A DNA stretch of 39,771 bases from Candidatus Poriferisocius aerobius (GCA_028278955.1 JAPYOC010000051.1:1-39771); one strand, 5' to 3'; positions 17,862 through 26,396 are shown, counted from the first letter of the stretch. The notes: a model not told the origin generated them from the letters alone. Numbers and translations: made by a program.

Positions 17862-18830
17862 ATGGCAGAGACCCCTCGAATATCGCCTCCGGCGCCGAAG
17901 AGCCTCAGCGAAGAGGCTCAGGGCCACGTCAACCTCCTCTCGCAGTTTCCGGGTTCGTCCAGCATGCCCGCTCACGGCGCCGACCCCCAGGAGTGGCTGG
18001 ACTGGGCGGCCGGCGTCGACGAGCTGATCGTCGCTGCTTTTGCGGCGAGCGTGCCGCCTGGCGCCCCCATCAGGCACACGGAGTTCGAGCTCGACGGGGT
18101 TCGGACCAATGTGTTCACCCCTGACTCGGTGGCCGAGAACCCATCGCCTCCGCTCTTTATCGATGTCCACGGCGGCGGGCTGGTCTCTGGCGCTGGAGCG
18201 GCATGCGTCGCCCTGACCAAAGCGGCGGCGCTTGAGCGGGACATGATCACCTGGGCGCCCGACTACCGGATGCCCCCGTTGCACCCCTTCCCGGCCGCTC
18301 TGGACGACTTGATGGCCGTCTATCGAAAGGCGCTGAGCGAACGGGATCCGCTCGATCTCTTCGTCGGCGGCGGTTCAGCGGGCGGCAATCTGGCTCCAGC
18401 CATGCTGTTGAGGGCCAAAGACGAGGGACTTCCCATGCCGGCGGCTCTTGTGCTGTTGACCCCCGAGGTTGACCTCACCGAGTCGGGCGACAGCTTCCAG
18501 ACGAATCTGGGCATTGACCAAGTGCTGGGCAGCCTCATGGAGGCCAACCTCCTCTACGCCAACGGCCGCGATCTCGACCATCCGTATGTCTCGCCCCTCT
18601 ATGGCGACCTCCGGGGATTCCCTCCCACCTATTTGCAGACCGGCACCCGCGATCTATTCCTCTCGAACACGGTCCTCATGCACCGAAGGCTGCGCAACGC
18701 CGGGGTTCAGGCGGAGCTGCACATCGGAGAAGCCATGTCCCATGGCAATTTCGGCGGCAACACGCCTGAGGATCGAGAGCTAGCCGAGGAACTGGCCCGG
18801 TTTCTCCGCCGCCACACCCGACAGCCCTAG
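17862..18830 (+). CDS. Alpha/beta hydrolase fold-3 (HSL-like) esterase
   Basis: This 322-aa enzyme belongs to the hormone-sensitive-lipase/acetyl-hydrolase group. It has the oxyanion motif HGGG (103-106), nucleophile S172 in GGSAGG, probable acid D264 in GTRDLFLS and H294 in AMSHGNF, so the catalytic triad is intact. It would hydrolyse an ester or lactone. ATG 17862 is preferred because GAGAG sits seven bases upstream; an in-frame GTG at 17856 is closer to that site. It is the last gene of the importer operon; a hairpin follows. Confidence 0.9.
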   Translation: MAETPRISPPAPKSLSEEAQGHVNLLSQFPGSSSMPAHGADPQEWLDWAAGVDELIVAAFAASVPPGAPIRHTEFELDGVRTNVFTPDSVAENPSPPLFIDVHGGGLVSGAGAACVALTKAAALERDMITWAPDYRMPPLHPFPAALDDLMAVYRKALSERDPLDLFVGGGSAGGNLAPAMLLRAKDEGLPMPAALVLLTPEVDLTESGDSFQTNLGIDQVLGSLMEANLLYANGRDLDHPYVSPLYGDLRGFPPTYLQTGTRDLFLSNTVLMHRRLRNAGVQAELHIGEAMSHGNFGGNTPEDRELAEELARFLRRHTRQP

Positions 18831-18833
18831 CGG

Positions 18834-18852
18834 CGCGGCGGCCCAAGCCGCG
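18834..18852 (+). terminator. Hairpin after the esterase gene
   Basis: CGCGGC (18834-18839) pairs with GCCGCG (18847-18852) around a seven-base loop, four bases after the esterase stop. It probably ends the importer-esterase transcript before the next promoter. No T-tract follows. Confidence 0.4.
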
Positions 18853-18896
18853 GCACTTCCGCCGTCGGTCGGCAGTGGCGATGCGTTCAGTTTTGG

Positions 18897-18909
18897 TGTA
18901 CGCTGTATA
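18897..18909. promoter_or_regulatory. Operator-like palindrome C (TGTAC-GCT-GTATA)
   Basis: Palindrome with one arm mismatch, 46 bases before the second amidohydrolase start. TATAGC within it is -10-like. Same core TAC-N3-GTA as the other sites. Confidence 0.62.
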
Positions 18910-18955
18910 GCTAGGAGGGGCCGAGGCTTCGGCGCCTGAAGCTAGGAGGATGCAG

Positions 18956-20209
18956 ATGACCGACGATCATTTCATGTATGTGCGCAACCGAGATCTGCCG
19001 TACAAGACCTTCGACGCTGACAACCATCTCTACGAGCCCAAAGACGCGTTCACGAGATTCCTGCCCAAAGCCATGCAGGGCGTCATCAAGTACGTCGAGG
19101 TGGACGGTCGGACGAAGATCGCGCTGAAGGACCGGATCAGCGGGTACATCCCCAACCCCACGTTCAACCGGGTGGCGGCGCCCGGCGCGTGGGGGCTCGA
19201 TCCCGCGGCTGAGGGCGGCGAGCAGCCGAGAGGGTCGAGGACCGGGAACTTCGTCAGGTCGGAGGAATTCAAGCCGCAGGTCATTCCGGGGGTTGAGGCG
19301 TTCTTCGACCCCGAGCCCCGCCTGAAGCTCATGCAGGACATGGGGATCGACCGGACTCTGATGTGGCCCACGCTGGCCAGCGTGCTCGAGGAGCGCTTGG
19401 CCGACGATCCCCGCACCGTGTGCGATATCATTCATGCCTTCAACCAGTGGACCTACGATCACTGGACGTTCAACTACGCCGACGCCATCTACGTCACGCC
19501 GATCATCTCGCTCTCCATCCTCGACCGCGCCATCGAGGAGTTGCAGTGGGTAGCCGAGCGGGGCGCCAAGGTCTTCCTGCTCCGGGTGGCGCCGGTGCCC
19601 ACCTATGAGGGCCGCAAGTCTTTCGCCCTGCCGGAGTTCGACCCCTTCTGGGAGCTGGTCCAAGAGCTCGACCTCGCGGTCGGCATGCACTCGGGCGACT
19701 CGGGATACACCCGCTACACCGACGAGTGGGAGGGCCGCAACGGAGGGGAGTTCCTGGCTTTTGAGCCCAATGCTGCTCCAGGCTTTCAGCTCTTGGCATC
19801 GGAGAAGGACAACCTGGTCGATGCGATGGCGTCAATCATCGGCCATGGCCTTGCCAGCCGCTTTCCCGGCCTCAGGTTTGCGCCGGTCGAGTTCTCCAGC
19901 AAGTGGGTGAGGCCGTTCGTGGCCAAGCTGCGCGATGCATCGGAGAACAAGGCGATCCTCTTCGACGAGGATCCGTGCGACGTGTTCTTCCGCAACGTCT
20001 ATGTGCATTGCTTCCATGAGCCCGACCCCGCAGGGCTCCTGGCAGAGACCGGCATGCCGGCTGATCGCGTGATGTTCGGCTCAGACTTCCCGCATCCCGA
20101 GGGTATGGCCGATCCCCTTGCCTACGCCGACCTGGTCAAAGACATGCCGGCCGAAGAGCAGGAGCTGATCATGGGCGGCACCGTGGCCAAGCTGCTGGGG
20201 GTCTCCTAG
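18956..20209 (+). CDS. Amidohydrolase family 2 (ACMSD-like TIM barrel) protein, paralogue
   Basis: This 417-aa paralogue of the 4184 product shares the N-terminal DADNH (D22, H24) and the C-terminal FGSDFPHPEG (D377). H245 (VGMHSGDSGY) and H297 (IIGHGLASRFPGL) are further candidate metal or catalytic residues. The ATG at 18956 is chosen because AGGAGG (18944-18949) lies six bases upstream; the ATG at 18950 abuts that site and cannot be used well. It stands alone behind operator C, convergent with the Rieske gene five bases away. Likely role: metal-dependent hydrolysis or decarboxylation of a different intermediate from the first copy. Confidence 0.88.
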   Translation: MTDDHFMYVRNRDLPYKTFDADNHLYEPKDAFTRFLPKAMQGVIKYVEVDGRTKIALKDRISGYIPNPTFNRVAAPGAWGLDPAAEGGEQPRGSRTGNFVRSEEFKPQVIPGVEAFFDPEPRLKLMQDMGIDRTLMWPTLASVLEERLADDPRTVCDIIHAFNQWTYDHWTFNYADAIYVTPIISLSILDRAIEELQWVAERGAKVFLLRVAPVPTYEGRKSFALPEFDPFWELVQELDLAVGMHSGDSGYTRYTDEWEGRNGGEFLAFEPNAAPGFQLLASEKDNLVDAMASIIGHGLASRFPGLRFAPVEFSSKWVRPFVAKLRDASENKAILFDEDPCDVFFRNVYVHCFHEPDPAGLLAETGMPADRVMFGSDFPHPEGMADPLAYADLVKDMPAEEQELIMGGTVAKLLGVS

Positions 20210-20214
20210 TCAAG

Positions 20215-20562
20215 CTAGCCCAGGGAGACCTGTACCACCCCGTCTACCACTTGAGTCCTGAAGGTTCGCATCGGTCCAGACCAGCCGTCGTCGGAGGCGA
20301 GGACGCATTCGCCGGTTGACACATCGAACACCGACCCGTGCTCCGGGCACCGCAACAGCACGCCGCGCAAAAGCGGAACCCCGCCGAGCGGCGTTTCCTG
20401 GTGCGGGCACATGCTCTGAAAGGCGCACCACCGGTCGCCGGTGTTGGCGATGGTCACAGCAGTGCCGCCCACATCAACGGTGGCGGTCTCGCCGGGTTCT
20501 AGATAGTCGTCGGGCGCGGCATCCACGAACCTGGTTTCATCGGCTCCAGTCTCATCTGCCAT
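20215..20562 (-). CDS. Rieske-type [2Fe-2S] ferredoxin
   Basis: This 115-aa single-domain protein has a Rieske cluster motif: C52/H54 (CPHQETPLGG) and C72/H75 (RCPEHGS), giving CxH-17-CxxH. It has no signal peptide or oxygenase catalytic domain, so it looks like a soluble electron carrier, as in aromatic or steroid ring-hydroxylating systems. No Rieske oxygenase or dedicated reductase is in the window; possible partners are the P450 at 25023 or an enzyme elsewhere. ATG 20562 is chosen for the GAGGAG (20569-20574) six bases upstream; the longer upstream frame is spurious. It is divergent from the SDR gene, with palindrome D between them. Confidence 0.93.
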   Translation of the reverse strand: MADETGADETRFVDAAPDDYLEPGETATVDVGGTAVTIANTGDRWCAFQSMCPHQETPLGGVPLLRGVLLRCPEHGSVFDVSTGECVLASDDGWSGPMRTFRTQVVDGVVQVSLG

Positions 20563-20634
20563 GGAGTGCTCCTCGTGGCGCCCGGTCGGCCCGCCCGGCT
20601 CTCCAGGCTGTTTTGGCGACCCAAGCAAGTAAAC

Positions 20635-20647
20635 TTTACATCGTATA
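20635..20647. promoter_or_regulatory. Operator-like palindrome D (TTTAC-ATC-GTATA) overlapping a TATAAT
   Basis: Palindrome in the divergent gap between the Rieske ferredoxin (72 bases away) and the SDR (36 bases away). A perfect TATAAT (20644-20649) on the plus strand overlaps its right arm, placing the site over the probable -10 of the SDR promoter. No good -35 hexamer is visible. Confidence 0.68.
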
Positions 20648-20683
20648 ATAAACCCGGGCTCGTCAAAGCGGAGAGAGGTCGCG

Positions 20684-21499
20684 GTGAGCACAGTACCGCT
20701 GGAGAAATATGGGCCATGGGCCGCGGTGACGGGCGTGGCCCGACCCGAGGGGATCGGCTACGGCTATGCCCGCCGTCTGGCAGGCCAGGGGTTCAACCTG
20801 GTCCTCATCGACATTTGCACCGACGAGCTGCACGAGCGCGCCGAAGAGCTTCGGTCCGCCCACGGGGTGGAGGTGAAAGCAGTCGACTGCGACCTCGGCG
20901 ATCCCGATTTCCTCGATTCGCTGCGGCCGCAGACCGCCGAAATCGACGTCGGCTTGCTGATCGCCAATCATTACATCAGCCCTGAGGGCTCACCGTCTGT
21001 TCTGGAGATGGACCTGGCCGCCCATCACCGAATGCTGGACGTGAACGCTCGGGCCTACACCACCCTGGTGCATCACTACGGCGGGCGCATGGCCGAGCGC
21101 GGCCGCGGCGGGATCATCCTTACCTCGTCGGCCGCGGCGCTCCTCGGCGCGCCCTACATGGGCCCCTACTCGGCCAACAAGGCGTATCAGCGCAACCTGG
21201 CCGAGGCGCTTTGGAGCGAGATACGGCCGTTGGGCGTCGATGTCCTGGCGGTGCTGCCGGGCGCGGTCAACTCACAACCTGAGGGCGCGCTGGACCACTA
21301 CCCGAAGTGGCTGGTGATGGAAGTGGACGATCTCGTCAGCCGCGCCTTCGGTGCTCTCGGCCGAAAGCCGGTGCTGCTGCCCGGTCTGGCCAACGCGGCC
21401 ATCGGGGGGATCATGGTGCGCCTGCTTCCTCGGTCTGCGGCGCTCAAGCTGGGCGCCCGGCTCTCTGGCGGCACCCGCGGGGCCAGAGGCGGCCAGTAG
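20684..21499 (+). CDS. Short-chain dehydrogenase/reductase (divergent nucleotide motif)
   Basis: This 271-aa SDR has the active-site pair Y162/K166 in YSANK, with an upstream Ser cluster (LTSSAAAL). The dinucleotide motif is unusual, TGVARPEGIGYGYA, with a longer loop than the classical TGxxxGxG, as in some enoyl-reductase-like or 17-beta-HSD12-like SDRs. D and N of the standard NNAG motif are replaced (IANHYIS). GTG 20684 follows GGAGAGAGG. It probably oxidises or reduces a hydroxyl/keto group of a pathway intermediate with NAD(P). Confidence 0.9.
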   Translation: MSTVPLEKYGPWAAVTGVARPEGIGYGYARRLAGQGFNLVLIDICTDELHERAEELRSAHGVEVKAVDCDLGDPDFLDSLRPQTAEIDVGLLIANHYISPEGSPSVLEMDLAAHHRMLDVNARAYTTLVHHYGGRMAERGRGGIILTSSAAALLGAPYMGPYSANKAYQRNLAEALWSEIRPLGVDVLAVLPGAVNSQPEGALDHYPKWLVMEVDDLVSRAFGALGRKPVLLPGLANAAIGGIMVRLLPRSAALKLGARLSGGTRGARGGQ

Positions 21500-21517
21500 A
21501 GGCTCGTTCGGCGCCTC
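21499..21517. terminator. Weak hairpin between convergent SDR and LLM genes
   Basis: GAGGC (21499-21503) pairs with GCCTC (21513-21517) around a nine-base loop in the 23-base convergent gap. It could be a bidirectional terminator; the stem is short. Confidence 0.3.
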
Positions 21518-21522
21518 GGTTG

Positions 21523-22398
21523 CTACGTCCCGGTCGCCGACTGCTCGCCGAAGTGGCCGAGTTGCCCGCGCACCCGCACCATGGCGTCGAGCAGCTCGGC
21601 CCCGCGCCCGTCTCCCAGGTTGACGGAGGCGTGCGTCCCGCCGGCCGCGGCCCAGTTCGACACCGCCGCGCCATAATCGCCCGGTTGGTCGAGGGAGGCC
21701 TGAAAGCCGATGGCGTCGGGATCGCGCCCGACTTCGACCGCTCTGGCGCGGATGAACTCGATGCCGGCCCGGGACCAGCTCGTGTTGCCCGCCCACAGAA
21801 AGCCGTCGCCGATGCGGGCGCACCGATCCTGCTGCACTTTGGCGAATCCGCCGAACCAGATGGGAACCGGCTTGTCGAGCAGCGGGTTGAGCCCGGCGCG
21901 GTCGATGCGGTGGTGATCGCCGGTGAAGTCGATCACCGTCTCGCTCCAGAATCGCCGCAACAGGTTTACCTGCTCCTCGAGGCGGGCGCCCCGGCTTCGG
22001 TAGTCGGTGCCGAGCGACTCGTATTCGATGTGGTTCCATCCGCTGCCCACGCCGAGCCGGAACCGGTCTTCGCTGAGAATGGCGAGCTGGGCGGCCTGCT
22101 TGGCCACCAGAGCCGTCTGGCGCTGCGGCAAGACGAGCACCGCCGCGACCAGCTCGATGCGGCTGGTGACGCCGGCCCAGTAGGCGAAGAGGGTGAGAGG
22201 CTCATGGAACACGCTGTTCTCGTCGTAGAAACCGCCCTCGGGGAAGGGGGGCTTTCGGCGGTCGTGAGGCGTGCTCAACACATGGTCCACACAGGTGATG
22301 AAGTCGAACCCGAGCTCTTCGGCCCGCACGGCGAACTCGCGGATCACGCCGGGGTCGAAGCCGATCTGCTGTTCGGGGAGATGTACGCCGATCTTCAT
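21523..22398 (-). CDS. Luciferase-like (LLM class), probably F420-dependent oxidoreductase
   Basis: This 291-aa TIM-barrel protein has family segments MKIGVHLPEQQIGFD, AEELGFDFITCVDHVL, LVAAVLVLPQRQTALVAKQAA, LGVGSGWNHIEYESLG and PVPIWFGGF. The pattern fits actinobacterial F420-dependent LLM enzymes rather than FMN monooxygenases with a reductase partner, but cofactor choice cannot be proven here. Start ATG 22398 is family-like; GGGAGG lies about ten bases upstream. It is 26 bases downstream of the aldehyde dehydrogenase gene on the same strand, so they likely form an operon for alcohol/aldehyde or ene-type redox steps. Confidence 0.9.
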   Translation of the reverse strand: MKIGVHLPEQQIGFDPGVIREFAVRAEELGFDFITCVDHVLSTPHDRRKPPFPEGGFYDENSVFHEPLTLFAYWAGVTSRIELVAAVLVLPQRQTALVAKQAAQLAILSEDRFRLGVGSGWNHIEYESLGTDYRSRGARLEEQVNLLRRFWSETVIDFTGDHHRIDRAGLNPLLDKPVPIWFGGFAKVQQDRCARIGDGFLWAGNTSWSRAGIEFIRARAVEVGRDPDAIGFQASLDQPGDYGAAVSNWAAAGGTHASVNLGDGRGAELLDAMVRVRGQLGHFGEQSATGT

Positions 22399-22424
22399 AC
22401 GTTGCCCTGCCTCCCGGCTTTTCG

Positions 22425-23888
22425 CTAGGGGCCGGTCGGCCATCCGACGGTCTTGGTCTCGGTGAATATCTCCAAGCCCTCGACCCCGCACTGGCGACCG
22501 ACGCCCGAGGCCTTGTAGCCGCCGAAGGGGGCATCGGCGCCGTACCAGGAGCCGCCGTTGATCGCCAGCGTGCCGGTGCGGATCCGACGGGCCACCGCCA
22601 TGGCCCGGTCGAGGTCGGCCGAAGCGATGGATCCGGAGAGCCCATACTCCGAGTCGTTGGCGATTTGGACTGCATGGTCGTCGTCCTCGTAGCCGATGAC
22701 GGCGATGACGGGCCCGAAGATCTCCTCGCGGGCAATCGTCATGGAGTTGTCGACGTCCGCGAAGACCGTCGGTTCCACGAAGTACCCTTTGTCGAAGCCG
22801 CTCGGGATGCTGCCGCCGGTGACGAGCCTGGCCCCCTCGGCGATCCCTTTTTGGATATAGTCCAATACCCGGTCTCGCTGTTTGGCGGAGATGAGCGGGC
22901 CTTGCAGGTTGGCCGGATCGATGGGGTCGCCGTAGGAGACGCTCTCGAAGCCCGTCTTGACCAGTTCGACCGCTTCGTCGTACCGGGAGAAGGGCACCAA
23001 CAGCCGGGTGGTCATGGCGCAGCCCTGCCCGGCGTGCATGCACATTCCGGCGGCGGTGGGCACGGTGGCGGCGAAATCAGCGTCATCCAGGATGAGGTTG
23101 ACCGACTTGCCTCCCAACTCGAGGAAGACTTGCTTGAGCGTGGCCGACGCCGCTTCCATAATCCGGCGACCGGTGGCAGTAGACCCGGTGAACGCCACCA
23201 TGTCCACCAGCGGCGACGTCGTCAGCACCTCGCCCACGAGGTGGTCGCTGGAGGGAACGATGTTGACCACCCCGGGGGGGATCTCGGTCTGCTCGGCGAT
23301 CAGCCGGCCGACGCGGTTGGCGTTGAGCGGGGTGTCGGGCGCGGGCTTGATGACGCAGCTGTTCCCCATCGCGAGGATCGGGCCCAGCTTGTTGAGAATG
23401 ACCTCGAAGGGAAAGTTCCACGGCATGATGACCCCGACGACGCCGACCGGCTCCTTCCAAACCTCGCGGTGGGTTTGAAAGCCGAGGCCGAAGGCATCGT
23501 TGTCGGGAAGCCGGCGCGACCACGAGAACTGTTCGATCATCTCGGTGGGCCACCCCAGCGCTTCTCGCAGCGGCGCATCGAGCTGGGGTCCGTACGTGGT
23601 GAGCACCGGGCATCCGACCTCGGCCACTAGCTCGGCCCGAAACTCTTCCTGCTCGGCCTCCAGCGCGCTCTGAAGCTGGACCATGGATCTCTTCCGCAGC
23701 TCGGGGTCGGTGGCCCAGTCGGTGCTGTCTTGGGCTTGACGGGCCGCGGCCACGGCGCGGTCCATATCCGAGGCGTCAGCGTCGGCGCTCGTTCCCGCGA
23801 CCTCCTCGGTCGCGGGATTCAGCACGTCGAACTCCTGTCTCCCGGCGAGGAGTTCGCCGTCGATGAGCATTCGCGTTTCGCTGGACAT
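22425..23888 (-). CDS. NAD(P)-dependent aldehyde dehydrogenase
   Basis: This 487-aa protein is full length for the ALDH superfamily. Catalytic C290 lies in GQGCAMTTRLLV and the general base E257 in LELGGKS; the NAD-binding region shows VIMPWNFPFEV and FTGSTATGRRIME. It oxidises an aldehyde to the acid, feeding CoA activation. ATG 23888 follows GGAGGA with a nine-base spacer. It is first in an operon with the LLM gene. No operator-like palindrome precedes it; a poor half-match near 24004 was rejected. Confidence 0.95.
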   Translation of the reverse strand: MSSETRMLIDGELLAGRQEFDVLNPATEEVAGTSADADASDMDRAVAAARQAQDSTDWATDPELRKRSMVQLQSALEAEQEEFRAELVAEVGCPVLTTYGPQLDAPLREALGWPTEMIEQFSWSRRLPDNDAFGLGFQTHREVWKEPVGVVGVIMPWNFPFEVILNKLGPILAMGNSCVIKPAPDTPLNANRVGRLIAEQTEIPPGVVNIVPSSDHLVGEVLTTSPLVDMVAFTGSTATGRRIMEAASATLKQVFLELGGKSVNLILDDADFAATVPTAAGMCMHAGQGCAMTTRLLVPFSRYDEAVELVKTGFESVSYGDPIDPANLQGPLISAKQRDRVLDYIQKGIAEGARLVTGGSIPSGFDKGYFVEPTVFADVDNSMTIAREEIFGPVIAVIGYEDDDHAVQIANDSEYGLSGSIASADLDRAMAVARRIRTGTLAINGGSWYGADAPFGGYKASGVGRQCGVEGLEIFTETKTVGWPTGP

Positions 23889-24025
23889 GTGAGGTTCCTC
23901 CCCCTGTTCGTGGAGACGTGCCTGCCGCTTGCTTCCCGCGGCAGGCGCTATGCGTCGAATCTCGGGCTGTATGACGTGAGTGTTAGTTTAGGCTCAATCG
24001 GGTTCTACTGTGAAAGAGGTCAATT

Positions 24026-24970
24026 GTGGGTTCCAGCCGGGGCATGAGCAGGCTTGACCAGTTGCGGGCGCTGGCCGGGTCGATGTCGAGACAGCGGCGC
24101 AAGCCCGACCCGGCTCATGCGATTCCCGAAGCCGATCGCGACCTCGCGTCCAAGACGGTGGTCTTCACCGGGGGCACCGACGGGATGGGCCGAGTGGCGG
24201 TTGAGCTTTTCTGCGCCATGGGGGCCAAGGTCGTTCTGCTGGGGCGGAACGAGGCGAAAGGCCAGACGGTCGTGGATGAGTTGGGCCCGTTGGCCGAATT
24301 CTTCCACTGCGACCTTTCGTCTTTGGCGAGCGTTCGCAGCGCGGCGGCCAAAGTGCTCTCCGATCATTCCAGCATCCACGTTCTGGTCAACAACGCCGGC
24401 GTCAACGCCGGGGAGCGGCAGGTGACCGAGGAGGGGTTCGAGCTTCATTGGGTGGTGAACTATCTCGGTCCTTTCCTGTTGACCAGTCTCCTAGAGGAGC
24501 GGCTGAAAGCGTCGGCACCGGCGCGTGTCGTCAACGTCTCCTCCGCGATGGAGGTCTTCGGCCATGTGCGCTTCGACGACCTTCAGCTCGAACACGGCTT
24601 CACCACCGGCAAGGCGTATTCGCAGGCGAAGCTGGCACTCAACATGTTCACGCTCGACCTGTCTCGCCGGCTCGAGGGGTCGGGGGTGACGGCCAATGCG
24701 CTCAATCCGGGCTTCGTGAGCACCAACCTGCTCCGCGACCTGAAGGGCGCCCAGGCTGTGGGCCGGCCCTTGATGAGGCTCGTCGCCTCGCCCCCCCTCG
24801 TGGGTGCCGACCGCATCGTTCGGCTTGCCGTGTCGTCGGCCTACGAAGGGGTCAGCGGTCAGTTCATCTATGAGGACAAGGCCCGGCTGCCCAACAAAGA
24901 GGCGCTTGACGAAAAGATCGTGGAGCGCCTGACGGAGGTGAGCCGGGCCTCAGCCGGCCTTGAGCCCTAG
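24026..24970 (+). CDS. Short-chain dehydrogenase/reductase, retinol-dehydrogenase-like
   Basis: This 314-aa SDR has an N-terminal extension of about 40 residues, then TGGTDGMGRVAVE (cofactor), CDLSSLASVRSAA, NNAGVN and Y198/K202 in YSQAK, followed by NPGFVSTNL. The arrangement resembles the retinol-dehydrogenase/WW-oxidoreductase-like SDR group, which acts on bulky hydrophobic alcohols. GTG 24026 follows AGAGGT by six bases. It is convergent with the P450 gene and may act on the same substrate class. Confidence 0.92.
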   Translation: MGSSRGMSRLDQLRALAGSMSRQRRKPDPAHAIPEADRDLASKTVVFTGGTDGMGRVAVELFCAMGAKVVLLGRNEAKGQTVVDELGPLAEFFHCDLSSLASVRSAAAKVLSDHSSIHVLVNNAGVNAGERQVTEEGFELHWVVNYLGPFLLTSLLEERLKASAPARVVNVSSAMEVFGHVRFDDLQLEHGFTTGKAYSQAKLALNMFTLDLSRRLEGSGVTANALNPGFVSTNLLRDLKGAQAVGRPLMRLVASPPLVGADRIVRLAVSSAYEGVSGQFIYEDKARLPNKEALDEKIVERLTEVSRASAGLEP

Positions 24971-25022
24971 ACCTCGACCACTGCCTCTGACATCATATCT
25001 GCCGAGGTGAAGAGGTCGATTT

Positions 25023-26213
25023 TCACCAGATTATCTCCAGGTTATCGACCTGCCGCAGTCCCCCTTCGGAGTATTGGATGTCAACTCCGTCGGCAATCTG
25101 GTAGTGGGGCACCCTGGCGTGCCACTCCTCAAGCACCACCCGCAGCTCCATTCTGGCCAGGTGAGAGCCGAGACACCGGTGGACCCCGCCCCCGAAGGCG
25201 AGGTGCTTGTTGGTCTCGCGGTGGAAGTCGACCTCATCGGCGCGCGCCATGAAGCTCTCGTCGGTGTTCGCCGATATGAGCGCCGGCGATACCGACGTTC
25301 CCTTGGCTATCGGGCATCCAGACAGCTCGGTGTCCTGCGTGGCGATGCGGACCACTCTGCTGACCGGGGTTTCCCATCGCAACAGCTCCTCGATGGCGTT
25401 GGGAATGAGGGCGGGGTCGTCAAGCAGCTCTTGGCGACGCTCCGGATGGGTTGCCAAGAACGTGATCATGCAGTCGAGCGAAGCGGTTACGGTGTCAAGG
25501 CCGGCGAGGAAGAACAGGTAGCAGATGTCGATCACCTCTTCCACGGTCAGCCGGTGTCCGTCGACTTCGCTGTCGAGGAATCCCGAGATCATGTCGTCTC
25601 GCGGTTCGGCCACCCGGTCTTTGACCACTTCGTCGAGGACCGCGTAGATCTTGGCCCCGGTGGCGCGAACGGCTTCGGCTCGCTCCGCCATGGTCTGCAC
25701 CGGCGGGCGGATGATGCCGTCCTTCAGCTCGATGAACTCGGGGAGCCGAGACACCGGGAGCCCGAGGAGCTGGAGGAACACGATGCTGGGCACCGGTTCA
25801 GCAACCGCCTTGTGGAAGTTGGCCTTGCCGTTGCCGACGATCGCCTCGATGAGCCCGATGACGAGTTCCCTCGTGGTGCCTTCAAGGGCTGCCACCCGCT
25901 TGGGGGAGAAGAGCGGATCGGTGAGCTTGCGATACTTCGAGTGCTCGGGAGGATCGATCTCAAGCGGGGGAAGCGGTCGGATCTGCCCGACATCCGCGGC
26001 AGCATCGGATGAGAACACTTCTGGTGACCGCAGGACGGTGAGCACGTCTTCGTGTTTGGTGACCACCAAGCCTGAATCGTAAGCGCTCTCGGCCCTCGCA
26101 ACCGGAGTGGTTTGGCGGAGCAGTTTGTAGGCCTCTTGGGGGTGATTTCGGAAGTAGGAATTGTTGAAAGAGCGCGGCTGCTCTTCAGACGCCACCTTGG
26201 GCTCATCGTTCAT
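25023..26213 (-). CDS. Cytochrome P450
   Basis: This 396-aa soluble bacterial P450 has the I-helix oxygen-activation motif FFLAGLDTVTASL, the ExxR motif in EELLRWETPVSR, and the heme-binding segment FGGGVHRCLGSHLAR with ligand C347. The substrate is unknown; the general pattern is close to actinobacterial CYP families acting on terpenoids or steroids, but I cannot name the family. ATG 26213 is chosen because GGAGG lies six bases upstream. It is divergent from ACAD pair 3 across a 183-base gap in which I see no TNTAC-N3-GTANA site. It needs a ferredoxin; the only one in the window is the Rieske protein at 20215. Confidence 0.95.
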   Translation of the reverse strand: MNDEPKVASEEQPRSFNNSYFRNHPQEAYKLLRQTTPVARAESAYDSGLVVTKHEDVLTVLRSPEVFSSDAAADVGQIRPLPPLEIDPPEHSKYRKLTDPLFSPKRVAALEGTTRELVIGLIEAIVGNGKANFHKAVAEPVPSIVFLQLLGLPVSRLPEFIELKDGIIRPPVQTMAERAEAVRATGAKIYAVLDEVVKDRVAEPRDDMISGFLDSEVDGHRLTVEEVIDICYLFFLAGLDTVTASLDCMITFLATHPERRQELLDDPALIPNAIEELLRWETPVSRVVRIATQDTELSGCPIAKGTSVSPALISANTDESFMARADEVDFHRETNKHLAFGGGVHRCLGSHLARMELRVVLEEWHARVPHYQIADGVDIQYSEGGLRQVDNLEIIW

Positions 26214-26396
26214 TGGCGGCCTCCTTTCGGATCCCGTCATCCTACTTTTCTCCTAACGTTGGTGTCACCCCTGTCGGCCCCGAAGATGGGCTTCTCGACT
26301 GCCGGCGCTCGAGTAATCTAGTATCCGTGTCGTTCAAGGGAAGCTGGCGTTGGAGGCACCGAGGAGCACTTGTTCGCCGAGTAGGGGAAGGGGGCC

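Noticed and set aside
24004-24016. TCTAC-TGT-GAAAG as a further operator site before the 24026 SDR
   Set aside because: Only the left arm fits; the right arm lacks the GTA core, so it falls below the pattern seen in the other sites.
24970-25022. Long-loop hairpin (ACCTCG / CGAGGT) between convergent SDR and P450 genes
   Set aside because: The loop is about 26 bases and alternative pairings compete, so it is not convincing as a terminator.
26310-26330. TCTAGTATCC as an operator site before ACAD pair 3
   Set aside because: It does not have the TAC-N3-GTA spacing; at most it contains a -10-like TAGTAT.
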